Source: Thermodesulfovibrionales bacterium
Lineage (GTDB): Bacteria; Nitrospirota; Thermodesulfovibrionia; Thermodesulfovibrionales; SM23-35
Assembly (NCBI GenBank): GCA_031082155.1
Contig: JAVHLL010000002.1
Span: forward strand, 129,206 to 193,205
Reading direction: 5' to 3'
Length of the DNA: 64,000 bases
Part shown: piece by piece, positions 1 through 9,804 of the stretch
Layout: each line of letters opens with the position of its first letter
Position numbering within the stretch: the first letter of the stretch is position 1
The notes under the pieces: generated by a model
The model's database searches: none
Seen by the model: the letters and a program-made list of their open reading frames with translations, nothing else
What the model was told of the DNA's origin: nothing
Program-made: the position numbers and the translations under genes

Positions 1-1
1 G

Positions 2-2245
2 CACGCACCGGAAAAACCAAAGGAAAATACCTATATCATGAGTCTGTTCCCTTCAGGGGACAGGCACGGGATAGCGGTCGCAGACATTTCTACCGGAGAA
101 TTCATCGTCTTTGAGACGGATAAGAACATTCAGGATGAAGTATACCGCTTCGAACCCAGAGAAATCCTGATCCCCAATAGTATCAAAGAGAATATCCACT
201 ATAAAGAATCACTCAACGATTTTTATCTCTCTTCATACGATGACTGGTTCTATGATTATCCCGAGGCGTATAAAGTCCTGCTCCATCACCTGAAAGTCTC
301 TTCACTCGAAGGATACGGCTGTGACGGCATGACTGCAGCTATCTCCGCTGCAGGCGCACTCGTGAGTTATCTTGAAGAGACACAAAAAGACTCGTTCATT
401 CTGAAGAAAATATCCGCGCTGCGGTCTGATACATTCATGTTTCTCGATGCTGCAACCCAGCGGAACCTCGAACTCGTTCATAATCTCAGAGACGGGTCGA
501 ATGAGGGGACCCTTCTTTGGGTTCTTGATGAGACGCTGACTCCGATGGGGGGCAGAATGCTGAGGTCTTCACTCCTGAAGCCCCTTGTCAATCTTCAGGA
601 AATAAAAAAGCGCCAGGGTGCGGTTGAATATCTCGTCGAAGATTTTGTCCTGATCGAGGAACTGAGAACATCGCTGAGAAAAGTCCAGGACCTTGAGCGT
701 CTTTCTTCACGTGTCTCGTCAAGGACAGCAAACGCCAGGGATCTTGTTGCGATAAGAAATTCGATTGAATCCCTTCCGAAAATTGCAAAAACTCTCGCGT
801 CCACGAAAAATTCTTACCTTTCTGCCCTTGCACAGGATATTGCTGATTTTTCTGCCCTCAGAAACCTGATCGATCAGAGTATCGTTGATTCGCCACCGGT
901 CGGCCTGAAGGACGGCGGCATTCTTAAAAAAGGATATAACCCGGATGTCGACGAACTGAGATCGATCTCCCAGAAAAGCAAAGGATTCATCGCAGAACTC
1001 GAACGAAAAGAGAAGGAGAGGAGCGGGATATCATCCCTGAAAGTCGGCTACAACCGGGTCTTCGGGTATTACATCGAAGTGACTAAATCAAACCTGCATA
1101 TGGTTCCGGAAGAGTATATCAGAAAACAGACCCTTGTCGGTGGTGAGCGGTTTATTACCCCCGAACTGAAGGAATATGAAGCAAAGGTGCTTGGTTCTGA
1201 GGAAACGCTGAAAAATCTTGAATATCAGCTTTTTCAGAATATACTTGAACTCATACAGCATGTAACTCCGGTCCTTTCGAAAACAGCACTGACACTGGCG
1301 CTGGTCGATTTCCTTGCATCGCTTGCGGTCCTGGCCAAGAGGTATAATTATGTCAAACCGGCAATAGATGAGAGCGGAACAATTGAAATTACCGACGGTC
1401 GCCATGCTGTTCTGGAAAGACTTCCCTCAGATACGAAATTCATCCCGAATAGTGTCTGTCTCGATACGGATGATGACCGGCTTCTCATCATCACCGGGCC
1501 GAATATGGCAGGCAAATCCACCTTTATGAGACAGGCAGCCCTTATTGTAATCCTTGCGCAGATGGGAAGTTTTGTCCCGGCATCTGCGGCCAAAATAGGC
1601 ATAGCGGACCGTATTTTCACAAGGATCGGCGCGTCCGACTTTCTCACCAGAGGACAAAGCACCTTTATGGTAGAGATGATAGAAGTTGCGAATATCACGC
1701 ATAACGCAACGACAAAAAGCCTTGTTCTCCTCGATGAGGTGGGAAGAGGGACGAGCACATTTGACGGGATAAGTATCGCATGGGCAGTTGCCGAACACAT
1801 ACTGAATACCATAAACGCGAGGACGCTCTTCGCAACCCATTACCATGAACTCACCGAACTGGCCCTCACCCACGAAGGAGTCAGGAATTATAATGTCTCG
1901 GTAAAGGAATGGGGCGATGAGATCATCTTTCTCAGGAAAATTGAGAAGGGGCCCGCTGACAAGAGTTACGGAATACAGGTGGCGCGCCTCGCTGGCATAC
2001 CTGACACCATACTTGTCCGCGCCAAAGAGGTGCTTGCAAATCTCGAAAAAGAGGAACTGAACGAAACAGGGGCTCCGAGGTTCGCTGAGCGGAAAATAAA
2101 GAAAGGCACTGTGCAGCTTGACCTCTTCTCGTCAATAAACGAGTCGGTCATTGCGGAAATCCGGCGTCTCGACGTGAAAAGCATGTCACAGGGAGACGCC
2201 TTAAAAACTCTCATAGCCCTTCAGAAGAAACTCGGCCTTGGTTAA
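2..2245 (+). CDS. mutS: DNA mismatch repair protein MutS, 5' end outside window (in-frame HAPEKPKENTYI precedes the ATG at 38)
   Basis: Open frame continues to the window edge; Walker A GPNMAGKSTFMRQ, LLDEVGRGTSTFDG, ATHYHELTEL motifs of MutS. Confidence 0.97.
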   Translation, partial: HAPEKPKENTYIMSLFPSGDRHGIAVADISTGEFIVFETDKNIQDEVYRFEPREILIPNSIKENIHYKESLNDFYLSSYDDWFYDYPEAYKVLLHHLKVSSLEGYGCDGMTAAISAAGALVSYLEETQKDSFILKKISALRSDTFMFLDAATQRNLELVHNLRDGSNEGTLLWVLDETLTPMGGRMLRSSLLKPLVNLQEIKKRQGAVEYLVEDFVLIEELRTSLRKVQDLERLSSRVSSRTANARDLVAIRNSIESLPKIAKTLASTKNSYLSALAQDIADFSALRNLIDQSIVDSPPVGLKDGGILKKGYNPDVDELRSISQKSKGFIAELERKEKERSGISSLKVGYNRVFGYYIEVTKSNLHMVPEEYIRKQTLVGGERFITPELKEYEAKVLGSEETLKNLEYQLFQNILELIQHVTPVLSKTALTLALVDFLASLAVLAKRYNYVKPAIDESGTIEITDGRHAVLERLPSDTKFIPNSVCLDTDDDRLLIITGPNMAGKSTFMRQAALIVILAQMGSFVPASAAKIGIADRIFTRIGASDFLTRGQSTFMVEMIEVANITHNATTKSLVLLDEVGRGTSTFDGISIAWAVAEHILNTINARTLFATHYHELTELALTHEGVRNYNVSVKEWGDEIIFLRKIEKGPADKSYGIQVARLAGIPDTILVRAKEVLANLEKEELNETGAPRFAERKIKKGTVQLDLFSSINESVIAEIRRLDVKSMSQGDALKTLIALQKKLGLG

Positions 2246-3126
2246 TCCCTGCCCGCTATAATGCGCAGAATCTCCCTGTACCTTTGTGCCGTCTTTTTGA
2301 TAATCTCGCCGGGAAGCGCCGGTCCCGGATAGGTCTTATCCCAGTCCAACGTAAGCAGATAGTCCCTTACGATCTGTTTATCATAGCTGTCCTGGCTTCT
2401 GCCGGGGCTGTAAGTCTGAAGCGACCAGAAGCGTGATGAGTCGGGCGTAAGCAGTTCATCAATGAGAATAAGCTTGCCGTTGAAGATGCCGAACTCAAAC
2501 TTAGTATCTGCGATAATAAACCCTTTCTTTTCAGCCAGATCTCTTGCCTTGCGATATATGTTCAGGCTTGTATCTCTCAGTTGAACGGCAATCTCCGTTC
2601 CTACCCTTTCGACCACTTCTTCATAGGTGATGTTCATATCATGACCATGTTCTTCCTTTGTGGTCGGAGTGAATATCGGTTCATCGAGCCGTCCAGACTC
2701 AGGAAGTCCTTCAGGCAGCCTGATACCGCAGACAGATTGTGATTTCCTGTATTCCTTCCATCCGCTTCCCGTAAGATATCCCCTCACAACGCATTCGACC
2801 GGGACAGGTTGAGTCTTTTTTACCAGCATGCTTCTCCCTTCCAGGATATCAGCGTATTGCTGTAAGTACACAGGAAAGGTTTTCATTTCCGACGATACGA
2901 GATGGTTTGGGACAATGTCCTTCATCTGTTCGAACCAGTAAAGAGATATCTGGGTGAGCACCCTGCCCTTCCCTGGGATCCCGTCAGGCAATACCACATC
3001 AAATGCAGATATTCTGTCAGTGGCAATAAGAAGCAGGTGAAGGTCCGTCTCATAGATATCACGGACCTTCCCGCTCTTCACAAATGCAACGTCAGGCATC
3101 TCGGTTTTTAACACTATGGTTTCCAT
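2242..3126 (-). CDS. purC: Phosphoribosylaminoimidazole-succinocarboxamide synthase
   Basis: SGKVRDIYE, ATDRISAFDVVLPDGIPGKG, ECVVRGYLTGSGWKEY motifs; convergent 4-nt overlap with mutS stop. Confidence 0.95.
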   Translation of the reverse strand: METIVLKTEMPDVAFVKSGKVRDIYETDLHLLLIATDRISAFDVVLPDGIPGKGRVLTQISLYWFEQMKDIVPNHLVSSEMKTFPVYLQQYADILEGRSMLVKKTQPVPVECVVRGYLTGSGWKEYRKSQSVCGIRLPEGLPESGRLDEPIFTPTTKEEHGHDMNITYEEVVERVGTEIAVQLRDTSLNIYRKARDLAEKKGFIIADTKFEFGIFNGKLILIDELLTPDSSRFWSLQTYSPGRSQDSYDKQIVRDYLLTLDWDKTYPGPALPGEIIKKTAQRYREILRIIAGRD

Positions 3127-3301
3127 ATACTATCCTCTTGTGAATACGGTATTTTTATTGGGGGAAAACACATGATTTTATCTTCCCGGCGCCCGTGCTG
3201 TCAAGAAACCAGGGAAGTGTTTTTTCAAGCACAGGCTTAAATGCCGCACATATTTCTGAACGCCCTTATATTCTGACATTATTTCGTATATACTTATAGC
3301 T

Positions 3302-4177
3302 GTGGATATACAGAAAAAAAGTTCTCTTCTCATCGTTGATGATGACTCTGTGTTTCTTGAGATGCTGGAAAACGGCCTCACTCTTGAAGGATACCGGTGT
3401 GAAACAGCAACAAATGCCGCTTCTGCCCTCGAACGTATCCGGCAAAACGCCTTTGACCTCTTGCTGTCAGACATAGCAATGCCCGGCATGAAAGGGTTCG
3501 AACTTGCCATGCACGCAAAGCGCTCAAACCCCAACACTGCAATTATTATCATGACAGGGCATATTGATAATTTCTCATATGACAGTGCAATTGAGGCAGG
3601 CGCTTCTGATTTCATCAAGAAGCCCTTCACCCTGAAAGAACTTATTGCGCGGATAGAGCATGTAAAAATGCATGAATACATGCGCACGATTTCCTACACA
3701 GATGAGCTTACAGGCCTCTATAACAGACGGGGGTTCTTCACCCTGGTTGACCATCTGTTAAAGGTGGCAAAGCGACAGGGCAAAAAGATCTTCATGCTCT
3801 ATACAGACCTCGATAACCTGAAGGTCGTGAACGATACGCTTGGCCATCAGAAGGGAGACCAGGCGCTCACTGATGCAGCAAAAATGCTGAAAGACAATTT
3901 CCGCGAGTCTGATATCATCGCCCGCATAGGCGGGGACGAATTTGTGGTCATGTCAATCGGGTCAAACGATACCGAAGCAAAGACACTGATTGACCGCCTG
4001 GAGAGGAAAATTGAGGATTATAATAAAACGGGTTGCCGTAATTTTCAGCTCTCACTGAGCATCGGCATGACATATTTCGATCCGCAGAACCCCTTGCCAA
4101 TTGATACCCTCCTCGCCAGGGCTGACCAATCCATGTATGAAGACAAGCGGAACAAAAAGAACGGGCGACATGAATAA
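3302..4177 (+). CDS. Response regulator receiver-GGDEF diguanylate cyclase (GTG start)
   Basis: Receiver domain LLIVDDDS...LLLSDIAMPGMKG...KKPF; GGDEF motif RIGGDEFVVM. Confidence 0.93.
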   Translation: MDIQKKSSLLIVDDDSVFLEMLENGLTLEGYRCETATNAASALERIRQNAFDLLLSDIAMPGMKGFELAMHAKRSNPNTAIIIMTGHIDNFSYDSAIEAGASDFIKKPFTLKELIARIEHVKMHEYMRTISYTDELTGLYNRRGFFTLVDHLLKVAKRQGKKIFMLYTDLDNLKVVNDTLGHQKGDQALTDAAKMLKDNFRESDIIARIGGDEFVVMSIGSNDTEAKTLIDRLERKIEDYNKTGCRNFQLSLSIGMTYFDPQNPLPIDTLLARADQSMYEDKRNKKNGRHE

Positions 4178-4232
4178 TATCGTAATTCATTGAAATTAGA
4201 TATAATAGAATGAAAACATTAAGGAGGGAACA

Positions 4233-4457
4233 GTGTCAATTGTTATTCTTGATGCAAAAGGCCTCAAATGCCCGCAGCCAACGATACAGATGACGATCAA
4301 AGCACTGAAGCTGAAACAAGATGATGTTCTGGAAGTTATCGCGGACTGTTCAACCTTCGAAAATGATGTAAAGAACTGGTGCCGCAGGAACAAGAAAACC
4401 CTTCTCTGGATCAATGATGAAGGGAACAGCGTGAAGCGTTGCCAGGTCCAGTTTTAA
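4233..4457 (+). CDS. TusA/SirA/YedF-family sulfurtransferase-like protein
   Basis: N-terminal LDAKGLKCPQPTIQM with CPxP signature; about 75 aa; RBS aaggaggga upstream. Confidence 0.9.
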   Translation: MSIVILDAKGLKCPQPTIQMTIKALKLKQDDVLEVIADCSTFENDVKNWCRRNKKTLLWINDEGNSVKRCQVQF

Positions 4458-4472
4458 CAGCATGAATCTCTT

Positions 4473-5759
4473 TTGTTTAATATCTTATTCAGGATACCGT
4501 CTTTGCGGCTGAATCAAAAATATATAGCATGCATCCCTGCGGTTTCATCCCTTCTCTTCTGTTTTCTGATCGTCTTTGCCTTTACCGGCGTTTCTTTTGC
4601 TGAAGAGATCACCGTCGGAATGTCCGCCGCATTCAAGGGCGCCACGGGAGGTCTCGGGAGCGAACTCTACAGGGGTTCCATGGCATATATAGAACATGTG
4701 AACCGGAACGGCGGTATACACGGGAAAAAACTCAGAATAATCGCATATGATGACGGATATAATCCTGTCCCTGCCATTAAGAATACTATCAGGCTGATCG
4801 ATGAGGACATATTCCTCCTTTTCGATTATGTAGGGACGCCTACCGTTACGAGGATGCTTCCCATTCTGAAAAGTAACGCACAGAAGCATATCTATCTGTT
4901 TTTCCCGTTCACCGGCGCACAGCCTCACAGGCAGCAGCCGTATGGCGAATTTGTATTTAATCTGCGCGCCTCATATCAGCAGGAGACAGGGGGTCTGGTA
5001 GACAATTTCGTGCGTGAAGGGAGAAAGAGAATCGCGGTCTTCTATCAGGTCGATGCATACGGGAGAAGCGGCTGGGATGGTGTGCAAAAGACACTTGCCC
5101 GGTACGGACTCAGGATAGTGGGAGAAACTACCTATCGCAGGGGCACCACTTATTCCGACAGCATGCAACAGCAGGTTGAAATCCTCAAAGCAACTGATCC
5201 CGATGCAATTATTTCCATAGGCGCATATGCTGCCTGCGCCGCCTTTATTCGCGATGCGAGGAATTCCGGGCTGAATATGCCGATAGCGAATGTGTCGTTC
5301 GTAGGGACTGAATTTCTTATCAATCTCCTTTTGGAAGAGGGCAGGAAATCAGGGAAGGACTATACGGTAAACCTCATCAATTCTCAGGTAGTGCCAAGTT
5401 ATGAGGACACCTCGCTAAATGCGGTAAGGGAATACAGGATGCTCATGGACAAATATAATACGAGCCCTCCCCTTCATCTATTGGAAGAGGAATACAGGCC
5501 GCTGCGTTACAGCTTTGTGAGTTTCGAAGGGTTTCTCAATGCAAAATTGCTGGTTGAGATTCTCAGCATAATGGGGAAGAATCCTGAACGCGCTGACATC
5601 AGGGCTACGGTCGAAGCAATAAGGAACCTCGATATCGGCATTGATTCCCTTGTATCATTTGGTCCGGAGAAACATCAGGGACTAGACAAAGTATATTATA
5701 CAACTGTCAAGAACGGACAATCTGTTCCTATACGGGACTGGTCGGAGTGGAAGAAATAA
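4473..5759 (+). CDS. Periplasmic substrate-binding protein, branched-chain amino-acid type (receptor-family ligand binding)
   Basis: Signal peptide; ITVGMSAAFKGATGGLGSELYRGSMAYIEHVNRNGGIHGKKLRIIAYDDGYNP typical of the Leu/Ile/Val-binding fold. Confidence 0.88.
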   Translation: MFNILFRIPSLRLNQKYIACIPAVSSLLFCFLIVFAFTGVSFAEEITVGMSAAFKGATGGLGSELYRGSMAYIEHVNRNGGIHGKKLRIIAYDDGYNPVPAIKNTIRLIDEDIFLLFDYVGTPTVTRMLPILKSNAQKHIYLFFPFTGAQPHRQQPYGEFVFNLRASYQQETGGLVDNFVREGRKRIAVFYQVDAYGRSGWDGVQKTLARYGLRIVGETTYRRGTTYSDSMQQQVEILKATDPDAIISIGAYAACAAFIRDARNSGLNMPIANVSFVGTEFLINLLLEEGRKSGKDYTVNLINSQVVPSYEDTSLNAVREYRMLMDKYNTSPPLHLLEEEYRPLRYSFVSFEGFLNAKLLVEILSIMGKNPERADIRATVEAIRNLDIGIDSLVSFGPEKHQGLDKVYYTTVKNGQSVPIRDWSEWKK

Positions 5760-5765
5760 TCAACC

Positions 5766-7661
5766 ATGTCTAAACTTTTCAAGAGAACCCTTATCATCAT
5801 GATCGTCCTCTTTGCGATTATCGCAATGACTACCGCGGTATCAACAGGATGGAATCTCTATAACGATCTTATCGCCGAGTATAAAAGCAAAGGCTCTGCA
5901 ATTGCAAGGAGCATCGCAAGTTCTAGCGTTGAGACCCTCCTCAATAGGGAACCGTCCACCGTTCAGGCCATGATAGACCAGTTTACCGAGATTCTGGGAG
6001 TATCCTATGTTTTTGTTGTAGACAACCAGGGGGAAATTATTTCCCATACCTTCGTTCCGATGATTCCCCGGGAAATCATTCAGATAAAAAACTCGACACT
6101 GGACACATCCCGCGATGTGAGCATTGAAGGCAAAGGAGAGTTTATTGACATATCGTTTCCCATTGTGGAGGGAACCGTCGGGGTTGTGCATGTGGGAATG
6201 GACAAAGGAATAATTTTTTCACAACTCCGGGCCGGAATGTTCAGGCAGCTTTCTCTTCTCACCATAATTTTTATTATCAGCGTGGTATTTGCCTATATGT
6301 TCGTGAACAAGATTTCGCAGCCGTTGAATAAACTTACCGACTACTCGAGAAAGCTTGCATCTCATGACTTTACCGCAACAGTTGACATAAAATCACAGGA
6401 TGAAATAGGCATGCTCGCAGAAACTATGAAATCGATGGCAATGGACCTGAGCGAGGTTTTTGAACGGTATGAACTGGCGCTGAAAGACGCCATCGTAGAA
6501 CTGCAGGACACCCTCGCATATCTTACCGCTGTTATCGATAATATGGCCGATGGTCTGCTTGTCACCGACACAGACGGAATTATCAACCATGTAAACCCTG
6601 CGCTCTCTCTCATGTTTCATATGCGTGAAGCTGACATGATCGGGAAGAACTGCAGGGATATTTTCGGAATCGAACTTTTCGAACTTGTCGAAAAGAGCAG
6701 AAAACATCCTGACGAGGCATTCACTACTGGAATCAAACTCGCCGGTGGGAAGTTTGGACAGGCCGTAGCTACAGGAATACATAAGGATTCTCTGGAAGCA
6801 GAGGATGTACATGAAAAAGGAATCGGTTCTGTAATACTCATAAGGGACATCACTGCTGAAAAAGAGATCGATCAAATGAAGACTGATTTTATATCTACCG
6901 TATCCCATGAACTGAGAACACCGCTCACGTCCGTGCTCGGATTTACCGAAATTATTGAGAAAAGACTCGAAGAAAACATATTTCCCCTTTTAAAACCCAT
7001 GGACCAGGGGGTAATTGCAACCATCAAGCGGATACGGAACAACATAAAAATCATCCTTTCCGAAGGAGAACGGCTCACCGCGTTGATTAATGATGTTCTC
7101 GATATCTCAAAACTTGAGGCAGGCAAAGTTGAATGGAAGATGGAAAGAATTCAGGTGCAGGATCTTATTGAGCATGCGCGCTTTGCCACTTCTTCGCTCT
7201 TTGAACAGAAGAAACTCGAATTCAGGCAATATATGGAACCCGGACTTCCTGAAATTATCGGTGACAGGGGCAGACTTATACAGGTACTGATTAATCTCTT
7301 TTCGAATGCGGTAAAATTTACTGAACAGGGGCATATTCTTTGTCAGGCTACCAAATCGGACAACGAGGTCGTGGTGAGTATTGCAGATACAGGTTTTGGC
7401 ATCATGGAAGGGGACTTGTCATCAGTCTTTGAGAAATTCAAGCAGGCCGGCGATACACTCACTGATAAGCCGAGGGGCACGGGCCTCGGGCTGCCGATAT
7501 GCAGGCAGATCATCGAATATCATGGGGGAAAGATATGGGCAGAGAGCCAACCTGAAAAGGGAAGTATATTTTCATTCAGCCTTCCGGTTCTTTCGGCTCT
7601 TCCCCCGACAAAAGGGAAAGCAGGATTCTTGCACTATGAAGAGAGCGAAATTCAATTATAA
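5766..7661 (+). CDS. Membrane sensor histidine kinase (periplasmic sensor-HAMP-PAS-HisKA-HATPase)
   Basis: Two TM segments, HAMP-like NKISQPLNKLTDYSRKLASHDF, H-box VSHELRTPLTSV, N-box INLFSNAVKFT, G-box GTGLGLPICRQI. Confidence 0.93.
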   Translation: MSKLFKRTLIIMIVLFAIIAMTTAVSTGWNLYNDLIAEYKSKGSAIARSIASSSVETLLNREPSTVQAMIDQFTEILGVSYVFVVDNQGEIISHTFVPMIPREIIQIKNSTLDTSRDVSIEGKGEFIDISFPIVEGTVGVVHVGMDKGIIFSQLRAGMFRQLSLLTIIFIISVVFAYMFVNKISQPLNKLTDYSRKLASHDFTATVDIKSQDEIGMLAETMKSMAMDLSEVFERYELALKDAIVELQDTLAYLTAVIDNMADGLLVTDTDGIINHVNPALSLMFHMREADMIGKNCRDIFGIELFELVEKSRKHPDEAFTTGIKLAGGKFGQAVATGIHKDSLEAEDVHEKGIGSVILIRDITAEKEIDQMKTDFISTVSHELRTPLTSVLGFTEIIEKRLEENIFPLLKPMDQGVIATIKRIRNNIKIILSEGERLTALINDVLDISKLEAGKVEWKMERIQVQDLIEHARFATSSLFEQKKLEFRQYMEPGLPEIIGDRGRLIQVLINLFSNAVKFTEQGHILCQATKSDNEVVVSIADTGFGIMEGDLSSVFEKFKQAGDTLTDKPRGTGLGLPICRQIIEYHGGKIWAESQPEKGSIFSFSLPVLSALPPTKGKAGFLHYEESEIQL

Positions 7662-7681
7662 AAAAACAGAGGTTATTTGCC

Positions 7682-8065
7682 ATGCAGAAAATTCTTATCG
7701 TTGACGATGACCCGCTTATCCGCCTTCTCCTCGAGGAGATATTAACCGATTTCAATGCAAAGGGCATCCAGATATCCACTGCTGACAACGGCCTTACTGC
7801 GCTTGAACTCATCAAGCGTGAAGAACCGGATATTATCTTCCTTGACGTTATGCTTCCGCAAATGGACGGGTTTGAAGTTTGCAGTATCATCAAAAACGAT
7901 CTTTCTTTGAAACACCTGTATATCATCATGCTTACCGCGAAAGGCCAGGAAATCGACAAGAAGAAGGCACATGAATATGGCGCAGACTACTATATTACCA
8001 AGCCCTTTACTATTCAGGATGTTATCAGGAAAGTGAGTGAGGTGCTGGGAGCTTCTTCTCAGTAA
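7682..8065 (+). CDS. Single-domain response regulator (CheY-like)
   Basis: KILIVDDDPLIR, DIIFLDVMLPQMDGFEV, TAKG, YITKPF. Confidence 0.93.
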   Translation: MQKILIVDDDPLIRLLLEEILTDFNAKGIQISTADNGLTALELIKREEPDIIFLDVMLPQMDGFEVCSIIKNDLSLKHLYIIMLTAKGQEIDKKKAHEYGADYYITKPFTIQDVIRKVSEVLGASSQ

Positions 8066-8169
8066 GCGTCAAGCTACAGGTCAATCTCTGCGGTCGTAAC
8101 AGTGCCATAAGTCAGGAATTGATCCTCCATTCCCTGCATCACGGTCATCTGCTCTGGAAAAATGTTTCG

Positions 8170-8337
8170 CTACGACTTCTTGCTGGTTTTAACGTAAAAA
8201 GACGTAAACTTCTTCTCCACGTTGTCTCCGTTGCACGAGGGGCATGCAATCTTAGGCCGTGTCTCGAATTCTTTCATTGACAGAAAAACCGAAAAATCCT
8301 TTTTGCAATCTTTGCAGATATATTCATATGCCGGCAT
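8170..8337 (-). CDS. FmdB-type zinc ribbon protein, 55 aa (not in supplied ORF track)
   Basis: Manual translation MPAYEYICKDCKKDFSVFLSMKEFETRPKIACPSCNGDNVEKKFTSFYVKTSKKS; two CxxC pairs; ends in TAG. Confidence 0.85.
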   Translation of the reverse strand: MPAYEYICKDCKKDFSVFLSMKEFETRPKIACPSCNGDNVEKKFTSFYVKTSKKS

Positions 8338-8431
8338 CTTTCCCTCCCTCTCTGAAAAAAAAGATTGTGATATTCTTGGAATGTATCCTTTTATTTACCA
8401 TAAAAAGCACCACAAATCAAGAAGGGCATGC

Positions 8432-9676
8432 CTAGAGGATTCCTTTGATGTCTTCAGCCTTGACCGGCCCGTGTATCGTGACAGAGAAATATTCTCTCTG
8501 GATGAGTCTCTCTGCAAGATTCCTTACCTGATCAAGCGTAATTGATTCAATTCCGTTGATTATTTCTTTCGGTGAGTAATACTTGCCGTAATAGATTTCC
8601 TGCCGCGCAATGTTGTTCATCCTCCCGTTCGATGACTCAAGCCCGAGGATAATGTTCCCTTTCAGTTGGTTTTTTGCACGGGCAAGCTCGGTTTCGGTAA
8701 CAGTATCCTTGAGATCATAAAGCTCGCTGAGAACCAATTCCAGAACTTCTTTCACCTTTTTTCTGCTCACCCCTGCGTAGACGCCCCAGACGCCTGTGTC
8801 ATGATAAGAGGCGACAAAAGAATAGATAGAGTACGCGAGCCCTCTCTTTTCCCTTATCTCCTGAAACAGACGTGAGCTTACCCCTGCCCCTAGAATAGTA
8901 TTCAGGAGGAAAAAAACATACCTTTCCTTGAACGACTGAGGGAGCCCCCGGATCCCAAGACAAAGATGTGCCTCGGAAAGCTCTTTATGGTATACCTCAA
9001 CCTTGCTTCTGAATTCCGGGGTATCACCCAGTTCAGGTTCCGAGCCTCTTCTCAGGTTGCCGAGATTTTTACTGAGCAGGGGAATTATCCTGTCATGTTC
9101 AATATTGCCCGCGCAGGATATTACGGTGTCCTTCGTCCCATAGTATTTTCGTATATGAGACAGCAGGTCTTCCCTGGTAAATGACTTTATGGTCTCCCGG
9201 CGCCCGAGCACAGACTGTCCAAGACCAGTAGATCCCCAGATGGTCTGATTTGAAAGATCATGGATATAATCGTCAGGCGTGTCCTCCACCATTTTGATTT
9301 CTTCTTTGATCACAGTCTTTTCTTTTTCGATATCTTCCTCCGGGAACGTTGAGTTGAGAAAAATATCAGACAGCAATTCAAGCCCTTGTTCGAGGTATTC
9401 ATCGAGCATCTTTATATAGAATGTCGTGTTCTCCCGCGAGGTAAAAGCATTCAATTCTCCTCCGAGGGAATCGATTTCAAAGCAAATATCCTTTGCCGAC
9501 CGCTTCTTTGTCCCTTTAAAAAACATATGTTCGAGAAAATGAGATATGCCGTTCTTTTCCGCCTTTTCGCTCCTCGAACCTACCTTTACCCATATGCCGA
9601 TAACGACTGACCGCATATTCTTGAGCGACTCCATGACTACCGGCAGTCCGTTTTCCAGATATTCTTTTTTAAACAT
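8432..9676 (-). CDS. M16-family (insulinase/processing peptidase-like) zinc protease
   Basis: Inverted zinc motif HFLEHMFFKGT; GLAYSIYSF motif. Confidence 0.94.
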   Translation of the reverse strand: MFKKEYLENGLPVVMESLKNMRSVVIGIWVKVGSRSEKAEKNGISHFLEHMFFKGTKKRSAKDICFEIDSLGGELNAFTSRENTTFYIKMLDEYLEQGLELLSDIFLNSTFPEEDIEKEKTVIKEEIKMVEDTPDDYIHDLSNQTIWGSTGLGQSVLGRRETIKSFTREDLLSHIRKYYGTKDTVISCAGNIEHDRIIPLLSKNLGNLRRGSEPELGDTPEFRSKVEVYHKELSEAHLCLGIRGLPQSFKERYVFFLLNTILGAGVSSRLFQEIREKRGLAYSIYSFVASYHDTGVWGVYAGVSRKKVKEVLELVLSELYDLKDTVTETELARAKNQLKGNIILGLESSNGRMNNIARQEIYYGKYYSPKEIINGIESITLDQVRNLAERLIQREYFSVTIHGPVKAEDIKGIL

Positions 9677-9746
9677 ATTTTTTCATAATGACACGGTTTA
9701 TTCCGTTTGTCACCACCCCTAAGGTTACCATAGGAAGGAATACACT

Positions 9747-9781
9747 AAAAAAGGGGATATTCACACTTCATCCCCTTTTAT
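9747..9781 (-). terminator. Rho-independent terminator downstream of pnp
   Basis: Inverted repeat aaaaaaGGGGATattcacacttcATCCCCttttatttt just after the pnp stop on the minus strand. Confidence 0.8.
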
Positions 9782-9804
9782 TTTCCTCCCTGGCAATCCT
9801 ATCT

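Noticed and set aside
3127-3301. Possible structured leader between purC and the GGDEF gene (gtgct...agcac arms)
   Set aside because: Arms are short and imperfect with no recognised riboswitch core; cannot be supported by eye
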